A DNA stretch of 39,629 bases from NCBI GenBank assembly GCA_023456105.1, contig JAEYAO010000037.1, positions 1 to 39,629 of the forward strand, read 5' to 3'. The translations under genes and the position numbers were made by a program. The notes under the pieces are model-generated. The model worked only from the letters and a program-made list of their open reading frames with translations. It was not told the origin of the DNA and did no database searches. The DNA is from Pseudomonadota bacterium. GTDB taxonomy: Bacteria > Pseudomonadota > Alphaproteobacteria > Caulobacterales > Caulobacteraceae. Shown piece after piece: positions 15,333 through 23,684 of this stretch (its first letter is position 1; every line of letters starts with the position of its first letter).

Positions 15333-15380
15333 CGTCCGGACGATCCAAACGTCAACGACGGGTTAACGGATTACTGTGGA

Positions 15381-16010
15381 TCAGCCCCGGGCGCACCAGG
15401 GATCGGCCCCGACGATCTTCCGGCAAAGACCGCGCGCGACATCGGGCGCCAGCGGCCCGACCTTCAGGCGCACCAAGCGGCTTCCGCCTCGTTCGACTGG
15501 TTCGAACACGGGCTGAACACCCTGCAACTCGCTTCGTCCCGACAGCTGTTCCCAGGCCGCCTGCGCCATCGCCTCGCTGGCGTAGGCGCCCAGTTGGATC
15601 ATGCGCGGATCAACGTCGGTGGGCGTAGGCGCGACTGCGGCGGCTTCAATCACCGGTGCGGCTTCCGTGGCCTGGACTGGGGTCTCCCGCCTGCGCGCGA
15701 CGGCTTGCACGATTGCAGGAGCGGGCGTGGGCGCGCCCACCGCCCCGCGCATGCCGGCGGCCTCAGCATCGCGGGCGTCCCACATCTCGTGCGGGTCCAT
15801 CACCGCCACGCGGACCGGCGAGAAGTCGGCGCCGCGCAGACCGCCCGAGGCCGAGCCGCCGCCCGATACGTCCACCGCCGCGACGGCGCGGGCCATGCCT
15901 TCGAACCGCCGCGTCTCCACGGCGTCGCCGTCGCACGCCGAAAGGCTCAATGCGGCGCCGGCGCTGATCAGCGCGAGCAGTACTGGACGGGTCGCTTCTG
16001 CGGGCGTCAT
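15381..16010 (-). CDS. SPOR-domain lipoprotein
   Basis: A 209-residue envelope protein. It has a lipoprotein signal with lipobox LSAC (Cys26), a long low-complexity Ala/Pro/Val linker (about residues 27-135) and a C-terminal SPOR domain (about 137-207) beginning MIQLGAYASEAMAQAAWEQLSG and ending VARGLCRKIVGADPWC. SPOR domains bind septal peptidoglycan lacking stem peptides and target proteins to the division site. The position upstream of mipZ on the same strand, 116 bp away, therefore suggests a cell-envelope or division role. No enzymatic domain is present. Start ATG 16010 gives a normal lipoprotein leader; the ribosome binding site is weak. Divergent from panC. Confidence 0.8.
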   Translation of the reverse strand: MTPAEATRPVLLALISAGAALSLSACDGDAVETRRFEGMARAVAAVDVSGGGSASGGLRGADFSPVRVAVMDPHEMWDARDAEAAGMRGAVGAPTPAPAIVQAVARRRETPVQATEAAPVIEAAAVAPTPTDVDPRMIQLGAYASEAMAQAAWEQLSGRSELQGVQPVFEPVERGGSRLVRLKVGPLAPDVARGLCRKIVGADPWCARG

Positions 16011-16082
16011 AAGCGCGAGCCTACCGGGCGGCTTTTGAGACGTCCTTAGCGAACAGGCTTAAGAGAAAGAGTCAACGCCAGC

Positions 16083-16928
16083 ATGACCGACGCTTCCCTG
16101 CCCGTCGCCCGCACCGTTGCTGAACTGCGCACAGCCGTCGGGGAATGGCGCCGCCAAGGCTTCACCGTCGGCCTCGTGCCCACCATGGGCGCCCTGCATG
16201 AGGGGCATTTGACGCTCGTGCGCGAGGCGAAGCGGCGCGCGGACAAGGTTGTCGCCAGCGTCTTCGTCAACCCGACCCAGTTCGCCGCCCACGAGGATCT
16301 TGGAACCTATCCCCGCCGCGAAGCCGAGGACGCCGCGCTGCTGGCCGAAACCGGCTGCGACCTGCTGTTCGCCCCCACGGTCAAGCAGATGTACCCCGAG
16401 GGCTTCGCGGCGCGCGTCGAGATCGGCGGCCCGACCGTAGGACTGGAGACGGACTTCCGCCCGCACTTCTTTGGCGGCGTGGCGACGGTGGTGACCAAGC
16501 TGCTGAACCAGGCCCGGGCCGACGTCGCCGTCTTCGGCGAAAAGGACTACCAGCAGCTGATGGTGGTGCGGCGTCTCGCGCGCGACCTCGACATCCCGAC
16601 CGAGATCGTGGGCGCGCCGACCGAGCGCGACGGCTGGGGCCTCGCCCTGTCTTCGCGCAACGCCTACCTGTCCGAAGACGACTTGCAGATCGCGCGCCGC
16701 CTGAACGGCGTCCTGGCTGAGGCCGCGCTCAAGGCCACGTCAGGCGAGCCGTCGGCGAATGCGGAAGCCTGGGCGTCCTCCGCCCTGCTGACCGCCGGTT
16801 TCGAACGCGTCGATTACGTCGCCGTCCGAGCCGCCGACCTGTCCTCATACCGAGCCGGCGCACCGGGCCGCATCCTGGCCGCCGCATGGCTCGGCCGGAC
16901 GCGGCTGATCGACAACATGGCCGTCTGA
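16083..16928 (+). CDS. panC: pantothenate synthetase
   Basis: A 281-residue PanC that joins pantoate and beta-alanine through a pantoyl-adenylate, the last step of vitamin B5 synthesis. The nucleotidyltransferase signature PTMGALHEGHL (residues 33-43) includes the HxGH-like H39-E-G-H42, and the pantoate/ATP segments FGEKDYQQLMVVRRLARDLDIP and LALSSRNAYLS (KMSKS-like) are present. The length is typical. The start ATG 16083 has only a weak purine-rich stretch upstream (AGAGAAAGAG). It is monocistronic: divergent from the SPOR lipoprotein and convergent with the peptidase gene 7 nt away. Confidence 0.95.
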   Translation: MTDASLPVARTVAELRTAVGEWRRQGFTVGLVPTMGALHEGHLTLVREAKRRADKVVASVFVNPTQFAAHEDLGTYPRREAEDAALLAETGCDLLFAPTVKQMYPEGFAARVEIGGPTVGLETDFRPHFFGGVATVVTKLLNQARADVAVFGEKDYQQLMVVRRLARDLDIPTEIVGAPTERDGWGLALSSRNAYLSEDDLQIARRLNGVLAEAALKATSGEPSANAEAWASSALLTAGFERVDYVAVRAADLSSYRAGAPGRILAAAWLGRTRLIDNMAV

Positions 16929-16935
16929 GCTCTCC

Positions 16936-17898
16936 TTATCGATCCAGCGAGCGGTCCAGCGCGCGGAACGCCGCGATCGCAAGTTCGGTGGAGTTCTGGA
17001 AGACAGCGGGCGTGATCTTTTCGAAGTCGTCCGATGGCCGGTGATAGTCCGGATGGTAGTCGACGCCGAGATAGAGGAACGGCACTTGCGCCTCGTGAAA
17101 GGCGGCATGGTCTGAGGCCGTCACCCAGTTGTTCTCGCCGGTATCGGCGGGGGTGTCCTTGCCGAACGCCAGCGCGATCGACCCCTGCGCCGGCAGCGCC
17201 TCCAGGATCGGGCGCAGGGTCGGATGCTGATAGGTCCCGGTGACCCACAGGTGGTTGTCGGTCTCGGCGCGCGCCGTCATGTCGAAGTTGAGGTTCAGCG
17301 CCATGGAGGTCAGCGGCACGGGCGGCGCCTTGACGAACTCGCGCGCGCCAAGCAGCCCGCGCTCCTCCCCGTCCAGCGCCACGATCAGCACGCTGTGCTC
17401 GGGCGCTTCCGCCTTCAGACGGGCCGCCAGCTCCAGCATGGTCGCGACGCCCGAAGCGTTGTCGTCGGCCCCGTTGTAGATTTGGCCGTCGCTGACGCCG
17501 ACGTGGTCATAGTGGGCGGTGACGACGATGTAGCGATCCGGCGCTCGCGTCCCCGGGATCAGCCCCACGATGTTGACGCCGTTGAAGACCTTCGGCCCGC
17601 TGCGGGTGCGGCCGGTCGTTTCGAACCGCTGCAGCCGTCCGAACGAGGCGGGCGCCACGCCCAGCGCCTCCATGCGGGAGACAATGTAGTTTCGCGCACG
17701 CTCGCCCCCGGCCGCGCCCGTGTCGCGCCCTTCCATGTCGTCGGCCGACAGGGTGCGCAGATCGGTCATCAGCTGCGTGTAGTCGCGCACGGGCGAGGCT
17801 TCAGCAGACGCGGGCGCTGCGGGTTCGGCGGTCGGCGTCTGGCATGCGGCCAGCGCGAGGACGGACACGGCCGAAAGAGCAAGGCGAAGGCGGATCAT
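16936..17898 (-). CDS. M28-family zinc peptidase lipoprotein
   Basis: A 320-residue exported aminopeptidase-like enzyme. The leader ends in a lipobox LAAC (Cys19). The M28 co-catalytic zinc residues are all visible: His129 in VTAHYDHVG, bridging Asp145 in NGADDNASG, the general base and ligand pair Glu178-Glu179 in LDGEERGLLG, Asp206 in LNFDM, and His286 in YHRPSDD. M28 members remove N-terminal residues or act on related amide bonds; the natural substrate is unknown. It probably works in the periplasm or at a membrane face. Divergent from ligA, with a 109-bp gap between the starts. Confidence 0.9.
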   Translation of the reverse strand: MIRLRLALSAVSVLALAACQTPTAEPAAPASAEASPVRDYTQLMTDLRTLSADDMEGRDTGAAGGERARNYIVSRMEALGVAPASFGRLQRFETTGRTRSGPKVFNGVNIVGLIPGTRAPDRYIVVTAHYDHVGVSDGQIYNGADDNASGVATMLELAARLKAEAPEHSVLIVALDGEERGLLGAREFVKAPPVPLTSMALNLNFDMTARAETDNHLWVTGTYQHPTLRPILEALPAQGSIALAFGKDTPADTGENNWVTASDHAAFHEAQVPFLYLGVDYHPDYHRPSDDFEKITPAVFQNSTELAIAAFRALDRSLDR

Positions 17899-18007
17899 GG
17901 CGGCTCCAGCGAGAAGGTCCGCCAGCCTTAGCGAGCCCTTGCGCCGGCGTCAGCAAAACGATCCGTCATGCATGCCTGAATCGCCCCTGGCGGTGTAAGA
18001 AGTCGTC

Positions 18008-20344
18008 ATGATCACCGCGCCCTTCGCCACCATCCCCGTCGTCGAGTTGACGACGCCTCAGGCCGAGGCCGAGCTGGCGTGGCTGGCGGCCGAGATGGCG
18101 CGCCACGACGCCCTCTACTACGCCGAGGCGGCCCCGGAGATCCCTGACGCCGACTACGACGCGCTGAAGCGACGCAACGCCGAGATCGAGGCGCTGCATC
18201 TAGACCTGATCCGCCCTGATTCGCCGTCCAGGCGGGTCGGCGCCGCCGTTTCGAGCCAATTCGCAGAGGTGCGGCACGGCGTGCCCATGCTGTCGCTGGA
18301 CAACGCCTTCGACGAAGGCGAGGTGCGCGACTTCGTCGCCCGCATCGGGCGTTTTCTTAAACTGCCCGGCGACGAGCCGGTCGCCTTCGTGGCCGAGCCC
18401 AAGATCGACGGCTTGTCCGCCAACCTCTTGTACGACGACGGGGCGCTGAGCGTCGGCGCGACGCGCGGCGACGGCCGCACGGGCGAGGATGTCACGGCCA
18501 ATCTGAAGACCATCGCCGACATTCCCCATCGCCTGCACGGCGAGGGCTGGCCCGCCCGCATCGAGATCAGGGGCGAGGTCTATGCCCCGAACGACGCCTT
18601 CGCCCGGTTCAACGCCGAGGCCGAGGCCGAGGGCCGCCGCACCTACGCCAACCCCCGCAACTTCGCCGCCGGATCGCTGCGTCAGAAGGATGCGAAGATC
18701 ACGTCCCGGCGCCCGCTGAAGTTCTTCGCCTACGCCTGGGGTGAGCACTCTTCGGACTTCGCCGCCACCCAGGGCGAGGCGTTGGACCGGCTGCGCGCCT
18801 GGGGCTTTCCGGTCAACGAACGCTCGGTTCGCGTCGAGGGCGCAGAAGGACTGATCGAGGTTTATCAGGGGCTCGAGCGAGACCGCGCCAGCCTCGGCTA
18901 TGACATCGACGGGGTGGTCTACAAGGTCGACCGCATCGATTGGCAGCACCGCCTCGGCTACGTCTCGCGCAGCCCGCGCTGGGCCATCGCGCACAAGTTC
19001 CCCGCCCAGCAGGCGACCACCGTGCTGGAGGGCATCGACATACAGGTGGGCCGGCAGGGCTCGCTGACGCCCGTCGCGCGCCTGCACCCGGTGACTGTAG
19101 GCGGCGTGGTGGTGCGGAACGCCACCCTGCACAACGAAGACGAGATCGCGCGGCTGGATGTGCGCATCGGCGACACGGTGATGCTGCAGCGCGCAGGCGA
19201 CGTGATCCCGCAGATTTTGGGGATCGTGCCCGAGCTGCGCCCTGCGGACACCGAACCCTACGTCTTTCCGACACATTGCCCCGTGTGCGGCTCGGAGGCC
19301 GTGCGCGAGGGCGACGAGGTCAAGCGGCGCTGCACGGGCGGCCTGATCTGCGACGCCCAGATCATCGAGCGGCTGAAGCATTTCGTCTCGCGCCGCGCCT
19401 TCGACATCGAGGGCCTGGGCGAAAAGCAGCTGATCGCCTTTCATGCCCGCGGCTGGATCAGGGAGCCGGCCGACATCTTCCGTCTGGCGCGCGACGCCGA
19501 GACGCTCGCGGCCCTCAAGGCTGAGGACGGCTATGGCGAGACCAGCATCCGCAACCTCGTGGCCGGCATCGACGCGCGGCGCATCATCAGCCTGGACCGC
19601 TTCCTGTTCGGCCTGGGCGTGCGCGACATCGGGGAGCAGACCTCGCTGGTTCTGGCCCGCGCCTTCGGGAGCTGGTCGGAGCTGAAGAGGGCCTGCCTGG
19701 AAGCCGCAGCCGGCCTGCCCAGCCCGGAGTGGGAGCAGCTGGCCTCGTCGCCCGGCGTCACCCCGCGCGTCCTGTCGGCTCTTGCGGGCCTTTCGCCGGA
19801 GGCGCCCGACCCTTGGCCCGACGGGGGCATGGAGACGAAGCTGCAGCATGCGCTGGCGGGGCTGGCCAAGCCTGGGCGCGCCGCGGTGCAGGCGCTCGCG
19901 CCCGACTGGCGGGCGGTGCTGAGACTGTCGCGGGTCGCTTGCGAGGATGCGCCCGCCGACACTCTGGGCCGCATCGCGGGCGTTGGGGGCGTGGGTCCCG
20001 TCGCGGCGCGCGCCCTGGCCGAGTTCTTCCACGAGCCGCACAATCTGGCGGTCGTGTCGGCGCTTGAGGACGAGCTGACCACCATCGAGGATGTCGAACA
20101 GCCCAGGTCCAACACGCCCGTCGGCGGCAAGACCGTTGTCTTCACCGGATCGCTGGAGCGCTTCACGCGCGACGAGGCCAAGGCGCGCGCCGAGAGCCTG
20201 GGGGCCAAGGTGTCCGGTTCGGTGTCCAAGAAGACCGACTATCTGGTCGCGGGGCCCGGCGCGGGCTCCAAGCTGAAGGACGCCGAAAAGCACGGGGTGC
20301 GGGTTCTCAGCGAAGACGAGTGGCTGGCGCTGATCGGCGGCTGA
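18008..20344 (+). CDS. ligA: NAD-dependent DNA ligase
   Basis: A 778-residue LigA, the essential replicative ligase. The Ia domain is at the N-terminus, the adenylated lysine is Lys132 in AEPKIDGLS, and the OB-fold follows. A four-cysteine zinc site lies in CPVCGSEAVREGDEVKRRC and CDAQ (about residues 423-451). Helix-hairpin-helix repeats and a C-terminal BRCT domain (about 700-778, with VFTGSLERFTRDEAKARAESLGAKVSGSVSKKTDYLVAG split across it) complete it. It is longer than the usual 670-700; the extra length is between the HhH region and the BRCT (about 575-660), which also has its own HhH-like GRIAGVGGVGPVAARALAEFF. A large open frame on the opposite strand is only its shadow. Confidence 0.97.
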   Translation: MITAPFATIPVVELTTPQAEAELAWLAAEMARHDALYYAEAAPEIPDADYDALKRRNAEIEALHLDLIRPDSPSRRVGAAVSSQFAEVRHGVPMLSLDNAFDEGEVRDFVARIGRFLKLPGDEPVAFVAEPKIDGLSANLLYDDGALSVGATRGDGRTGEDVTANLKTIADIPHRLHGEGWPARIEIRGEVYAPNDAFARFNAEAEAEGRRTYANPRNFAAGSLRQKDAKITSRRPLKFFAYAWGEHSSDFAATQGEALDRLRAWGFPVNERSVRVEGAEGLIEVYQGLERDRASLGYDIDGVVYKVDRIDWQHRLGYVSRSPRWAIAHKFPAQQATTVLEGIDIQVGRQGSLTPVARLHPVTVGGVVVRNATLHNEDEIARLDVRIGDTVMLQRAGDVIPQILGIVPELRPADTEPYVFPTHCPVCGSEAVREGDEVKRRCTGGLICDAQIIERLKHFVSRRAFDIEGLGEKQLIAFHARGWIREPADIFRLARDAETLAALKAEDGYGETSIRNLVAGIDARRIISLDRFLFGLGVRDIGEQTSLVLARAFGSWSELKRACLEAAAGLPSPEWEQLASSPGVTPRVLSALAGLSPEAPDPWPDGGMETKLQHALAGLAKPGRAAVQALAPDWRAVLRLSRVACEDAPADTLGRIAGVGGVGPVAARALAEFFHEPHNLAVVSALEDELTTIEDVEQPRSNTPVGGKTVVFTGSLERFTRDEAKARAESLGAKVSGSVSKKTDYLVAGPGAGSKLKDAEKHGVRVLSEDEWLALIGG

Positions 20345-20425
20345 CGCCACGCCTTGATTCTGTCGCGGAACGGGGACAACTTCCGGGGCAACAAGGCGAA
20401 ATCGCCTTACCCAAGGGAAACGACC

Positions 20426-20848
20426 ATGAAGATCAAAGTCCTGCTCGCCGCTTCGGCCCTGATCGGCGCCCTCGCCTCGCCCGCGCTGGCGGCCGATCCG
20501 ATCGGCGTTTGGCAGACCCCCACCAACGGCGGCCAGGTCCGCATCAGCCGCTGCGGCGAAGCCCTTTGCGGGACGCTGATCACCTCCAGCCATATTCGCG
20601 CCGACGCCAATGCGCGCGACGAGCACAACAAGAACGCCTCGCTGCGCAACCGCCCTTTGCGCAACCTGCCCATGCTGACCGGCTTCACCGGCGGCCCGAC
20701 CGAGTGGCGCGGCGGCTCCGTCTACAACCCGGCCGACGGTGGGACGTATCGGGGCACCATCACCTTGACCAACGACAACACCCTGCGCCTTCGCGGCTGC
20801 ATCGTCGCGCCCCTCTGCAAGACCCAGACTTGGACTCGCATCCAGTAA
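20426..20848 (+). CDS. DUF2147-family exported protein
   Basis: A 140-residue secreted protein with signal peptide 1-22 (ASPALA cleavage before ADPIG). The mature part starts with the DUF2147 pattern PIGVWQTPTNGGQVRISRCGEALCGTLI and ends with LRLRGCIVAPLCKTQTWTR. The four cysteines (in RCGEALCG, RGC and LCK) probably form disulfides in the lipocalin-like barrel of this family. The function of DUF2147 proteins is not known. ATG 20426 follows AAGGGAAACGACC and gives a clean signal peptide, so I reject the longer upstream frame. A strong terminator follows the stop. Confidence 0.8.
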   Translation: MKIKVLLAASALIGALASPALAADPIGVWQTPTNGGQVRISRCGEALCGTLITSSHIRADANARDEHNKNASLRNRPLRNLPMLTGFTGGPTEWRGGSVYNPADGGTYRGTITLTNDNTLRLRGCIVAPLCKTQTWTRIQ

Positions 20849-20870
20849 GGCGTCGCCATCAGGCATGAAG

Positions 20871-20900
20871 AGGCCCGGCCGGAGCGATCCGGCCGGGCCT
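20871..20900. terminator. rho-independent terminator
   Basis: A perfect 12-bp inverted repeat AGGCCCGGCCGG / CCGGCCGGGCCT with loop AGCGAT is followed on the plus strand by TTGTCTTGT. It ends the DUF2147 transcript and could also stop the convergent aldo/keto reductase message. Confidence 0.8.
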
Positions 20901-20922
20901 TTGTCTTGTCAGCGCTTCAAGA

Positions 20923-21909
20923 TCAGCGGTTCAGGGCCGAACGCGCCGCCTCGGCGTAGCGATGGCCGGAAGCCGCGTCCTTGGGAAACACCGCCTCGAT
21001 GCGGGAGAGGTCCTCAGGCGTCAGCACGATCTCGGCCGCCGCCACGTTCTGCTCCAGCGTCGGAATACGGCGCGTGCCGGGAATGGGCACGAGGTCGTCC
21101 CCTTGCGCCAGCACCCACGCCAGCGCCAGTTGCGCCGCCGTCACGCCCTTGTCCGCAGCGATCCCAGATACGGCCGTAACCAGGTCCAGGTTCTTCTGGA
21201 AGTTCTCACCCATGAAGCGCGGGTTGGTGCGGCGGAAGTCGTCCGGCGCCAGGTCGTCGACGGACTTGATCTCGCCCGACAGGAAGCCCCGCCCCAGCGG
21301 GCTGTAGGGCACAAAGCCGATGCCGAGCTCGCGCACCACCGACAGGATTTCGTCCTCGGGTTCGCGGCTCCAGAGAGAATACTCGGTCTGCAAGGCGGTG
21401 ATGGGATGGGTCGCGTGCGCCCGGCGGAGGGTCTCGGGCGCGGCTTCCGACAGGCCCAGAAAGCGGACCTTCCCCTCCTTCACCAGCTCCGCCATCGCGC
21501 CCACCGTCTCCTCGATCGGCGTGTCCGGATCGACGCGGTGCAGATAGTAGAGGTCGACGTGATCCATGCGGAGCCGCGTCAGGCTCCCTTCGATCGCGCG
21601 ACGCACGTTGGCGGGCGAGCCGTCCACCTTCAGCTGGGTGCGGTCGGCGTTATAGCCGATGCCGAACTTGGTCGCGACAAAGGCCCGGTCGCGACGGTCC
21701 GCCAGCGCCTCGCCCAGAAGCACCTCATTGGTGTGCGGACCATACATTTCGGCGGTGTCGAACAGGGTGACGCCCATGTCGAGCGCGCGGTGGATCACCG
21801 CGATCGACTGCGCGTCGTCGCCACCCCCGTAGAAGGCGCTCATCCCCATGCAACCCAAGCCGATGGCCGAAACCTCGGGTCCGCCAGGACCCAGCGTGCG
21901 CGTCTTCAT
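20923..21909 (-). CDS. aldo/keto reductase
   Basis: A 328-residue NADPH-type aldo/keto reductase (TIM barrel), close to the AKR13-like group. The catalytic tetrad is complete: Asp51 and Tyr56 in FDTAEMYG, Lys81 in VATKFG, His124 in YYLHRVD. Cofactor-side motifs include the GIGFVPYSPLGRGFLSG strand and VPIPGTRRIPTLEQNVAA near the C-terminus. The substrate is not predictable. ATG 21909 has AAGGAG 7 nt upstream, but that site lies in the arm of a strong potential leader hairpin. It is 51 nt downstream of the isochorismatase-family gene on the same strand. Confidence 0.92.
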   Translation of the reverse strand: MKTRTLGPGGPEVSAIGLGCMGMSAFYGGGDDAQSIAVIHRALDMGVTLFDTAEMYGPHTNEVLLGEALADRRDRAFVATKFGIGYNADRTQLKVDGSPANVRRAIEGSLTRLRMDHVDLYYLHRVDPDTPIEETVGAMAELVKEGKVRFLGLSEAAPETLRRAHATHPITALQTEYSLWSREPEDEILSVVRELGIGFVPYSPLGRGFLSGEIKSVDDLAPDDFRRTNPRFMGENFQKNLDLVTAVSGIAADKGVTAAQLALAWVLAQGDDLVPIPGTRRIPTLEQNVAAAEIVLTPEDLSRIEAVFPKDAASGHRYAEAARSALNR

Positions 21910-21957
21910 GGGCGCTCTCCTTCTTATGGTGAAGGACTGAGATGGGCTCGAGCGCCC
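21910..21957 (-). promoter_or_regulatory. leader structure covering the aldo/keto reductase Shine-Dalgarno
   Basis: In the mRNA sense, GGGCGCTC (21957-21950) pairs perfectly with GAGCGCCC (21917-21910), which abuts the ATG. Nested inside, TCCTTC (21936-21931) pairs with GAAGGA (21923-21918) around the loop ACCATAA. The right arm holds the whole AAGGAG ribosome site, so folding would hide it. Confidence 0.5.
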
Positions 21958-21960
21958 GGA

Positions 21961-22578
21961 TCAACAACCGTCGTCCGTCCGCTTCAGCCAGTCGCCTAGC
22001 GGCAGGTCGGAGGTTGCTCGCGTCTCGGCCGACATGGCGTTGCGCATGATCTCCAGCGCCCATTCGGTGCGCTGATCATCCGGGCTCGCCACCGCGTCGC
22101 TGGGAACCCAGATGTCGTACTGGCGCATGTGGGCGTCGGCGGCGGTGAACAGCACGCAGATGTCCGCCGCCACCCCCGTCAGGATCACTCGGCTCGCCTT
22201 CAGCTGCGGCAGCAGCACCGACAGATTGGTGGCGTAGAAGCCCGAGAACTGCGGCTTGATGACGAAGTAGTCGTCCGGTCGCGGCCCGATCCGGTCGGCC
22301 AGCGCCGCCGCGTCCGGATCGGCCTGGCGCACATGCTCGACCAGACGTGACTTTTCCGAATGCCACTGGCCGAAGTTGTCGTTGACATAGACCGTCGGCA
22401 CGCCGGCGCGATCGGCTTCATTCCGCAGCCGCAGGATGGCCTCGGCCGCCTTCAGCACCTTGGGCCGCATGGCGTCGGCGTCCGAGAACTGCAGATCGTT
22501 GATCATGTCGATGATCAACAGGGCCGTGGCGCCGGCCGCCGGTTCGATGATCTCCGCCTTGTCCACGCGCGTCTCCAT
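21961..22578 (-). CDS. isochorismatase-family cysteine hydrolase
   Basis: A 205-residue Rossmann-like hydrolase. The catalytic triad is visible as Asp24 (LLIIDMINDL), Lys108 (VIKPQFSGF) and Cys141 (GVAADICVLFTA), with the cis-peptide bond region GVA preceding the nucleophile. The family includes nicotinamidases, isochorismatases, ureidoacrylate and other amide hydrolases; no specific substrate motif settles which. I take ATG 22578 (METRVDKAE); the open frame upstream overlaps non-conserved sequence before the YjfM-like gene. It lies 46 nt after that gene and 51 nt before the aldo/keto reductase on the same strand, so read-through from the yjfKLM arm is possible. Confidence 0.85.
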   Translation of the reverse strand: METRVDKAEIIEPAAGATALLIIDMINDLQFSDADAMRPKVLKAAEAILRLRNEADRAGVPTVYVNDNFGQWHSEKSRLVEHVRQADPDAAALADRIGPRPDDYFVIKPQFSGFYATNLSVLLPQLKASRVILTGVAADICVLFTAADAHMRQYDIWVPSDAVASPDDQRTEWALEIMRNAMSAETRATSDLPLGDWLKRTDDGC

Positions 22579-22624
22579 GCTAACGGCCGGATCAACGCGC
22601 GGAAGACCGATTGGCCCCGTCCAG

Positions 22625-23233
22625 TCAGCCGCCGTAGCCGCGCCCGCCGCCGCCGAAGCCGCCGCGCGACACCACCGCCGTCCGGCTCTGCACCCGGCTG
22701 GGCGCCTGGCGGGCCACGTCATAGTCGCGGCCATTGGTCAGCAGGCGGCCCGAGCGGTAGTCGCGATAGGCGTAGCCGCCGCCGAATCCATTGGAATAGC
22801 GGCCGCTCTGGTCGCGATACATCGGGCGATAGCGCCCGCCGTCCAGCGCTTGGCCGATGATGAAGCCGGCCAGCAGCGGGGTGAAGAACGAACCGCCCGA
22901 ACCATTGTTGGTCGGCTCGCATTGCGACGGCCCCCAGGTCCCCTCGCACTCCGCGCGCGACATGTAGCGCGGCCCCTCGGCCTGGCGCGCCTTCTCGGCT
23001 TCGGCATAGGCGGTCTGGCATTCGCTGTCGGGGGCGTTGTTGGCGTCCAGGCATTCCTGAAGCGAGGTATAGGCGGCCGTCGGCTGAGGCGGCGCCTCGA
23101 CCTGGGCCGGTGCAGACGGCGCATCGCCGCACGCCGCCAGCGAGAAGCTGGCCGTGGCCATCAGGCTGGTCACCTGCAGCGTGCGCGAACGCTTCATGCG
23201 GCTGATGGCGAGGGGCTTTTGATCGTCGGACAT
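22625..23233 (-). CDS. yjfM: DUF1190 lipoprotein, YjfM/YgiB-like
   Basis: A 202-residue lipoprotein. The leader is long (N-terminal MSDDQKPLAISRMKRSRTL, then hydrophobic) with lipobox SLAAC (Cys35). The conserved DUF1190 body has four cysteines in the family pattern: QECLDAN, DSECQTAY, RAECEGTW and SQCEP. A GSFFTPLLAGFIIGQAL segment follows, then a Tyr/Gly/Arg-rich tail ending in RGGFGGGGRGYGG. Both the cysteine spacing and the RGGFG ending match YgiB/YjfM. ATG 23233 has GAGGA 8 nt upstream; the inner ATG at MKRSRT is an alternative. It starts 11 nt after the DUF350 gene. DUF1190 function is unknown; the lipoprotein would sit at an envelope membrane. Confidence 0.88.
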   Translation of the reverse strand: MSDDQKPLAISRMKRSRTLQVTSLMATASFSLAACGDAPSAPAQVEAPPQPTAAYTSLQECLDANNAPDSECQTAYAEAEKARQAEGPRYMSRAECEGTWGPSQCEPTNNGSGGSFFTPLLAGFIIGQALDGGRYRPMYRDQSGRYSNGFGGGYAYRDYRSGRLLTNGRDYDVARQAPSRVQSRTAVVSRGGFGGGGRGYGG

Positions 23234-23244
23234 CAAACAGGTCC

Positions 23245-23658
23245 TCAGGTGGTCATGCAGGCGGCGTTCAGCAGGCCGACGCAGATGGACACGGCGGCCA
23301 GATACAGCGCCGCCGCCATGTCGCCGGCCTCGACCCGGCTGGCCAGGTTGCGAAACGCCAGGCGGCTGACGACCACAAAGGTGGCGATCTGGATGACGCC
23401 CGCCAAGGCCGCCCAGGCCACGAATTCGGCCAGACTGACCGTGTGCGACAGTGCCGACGCCAGTGGCAGCACATAGCCGATCAGGGCGCCGCCCAGCGTC
23501 ACCGCCGCGGCCTGGTTGCCCTGCCGGATTAGGGTGCGCTCATGATAGGGCGTGATCCATTGATAGATCAGCTTAAAGGCGACGGTGAACGCCCCCGCCG
23601 TGGCGAAGGCGACAAGGAACGAGATCGCCCCAGCCTGAAACGTCATCCAGTCGAACAT
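23245..23658 (-). CDS. yjfL: DUF350 four-helix membrane protein, YjfL-like
   Basis: A 137-residue integral membrane protein with four predicted helices (about residues 8-30, 48-70, 78-102 and 112-134) and a short amphipathic loop after the first (KLIYQWITPYHERTLIRQGNQAAAV). This layout and the QGNxAAAxxxxGxxIGxxxPL pattern define DUF350 (YjfL). GGAGGGG upstream of ATG 23658 is a strong ribosome site. It is the middle gene of yjfK-L-M, 26 nt after yjfK and 11 nt before yjfM. DUF350 proteins commonly sit beside glutathionylspermidine-synthase-like ligases and PspA-like proteins, as here, but no transport activity has been shown. Confidence 0.9.
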   Translation of the reverse strand: MFDWMTFQAGAISFLVAFATAGAFTVAFKLIYQWITPYHERTLIRQGNQAAAVTLGGALIGYVLPLASALSHTVSLAEFVAWAALAGVIQIATFVVVSRLAFRNLASRVEAGDMAAALYLAAVSICVGLLNAACMTT

Positions 23659-23684
23659 CCAGTCGCCCCTCCAAAGGCTCGCCG

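Noticed and set aside
18200..20866. 888-codon open frame on the minus strand opposite ligA
   Set aside because: It mirrors the ligA codons in a GC-rich genome, shows no family motif, and has a low-complexity Arg/Gly/Ala/Gln composition.
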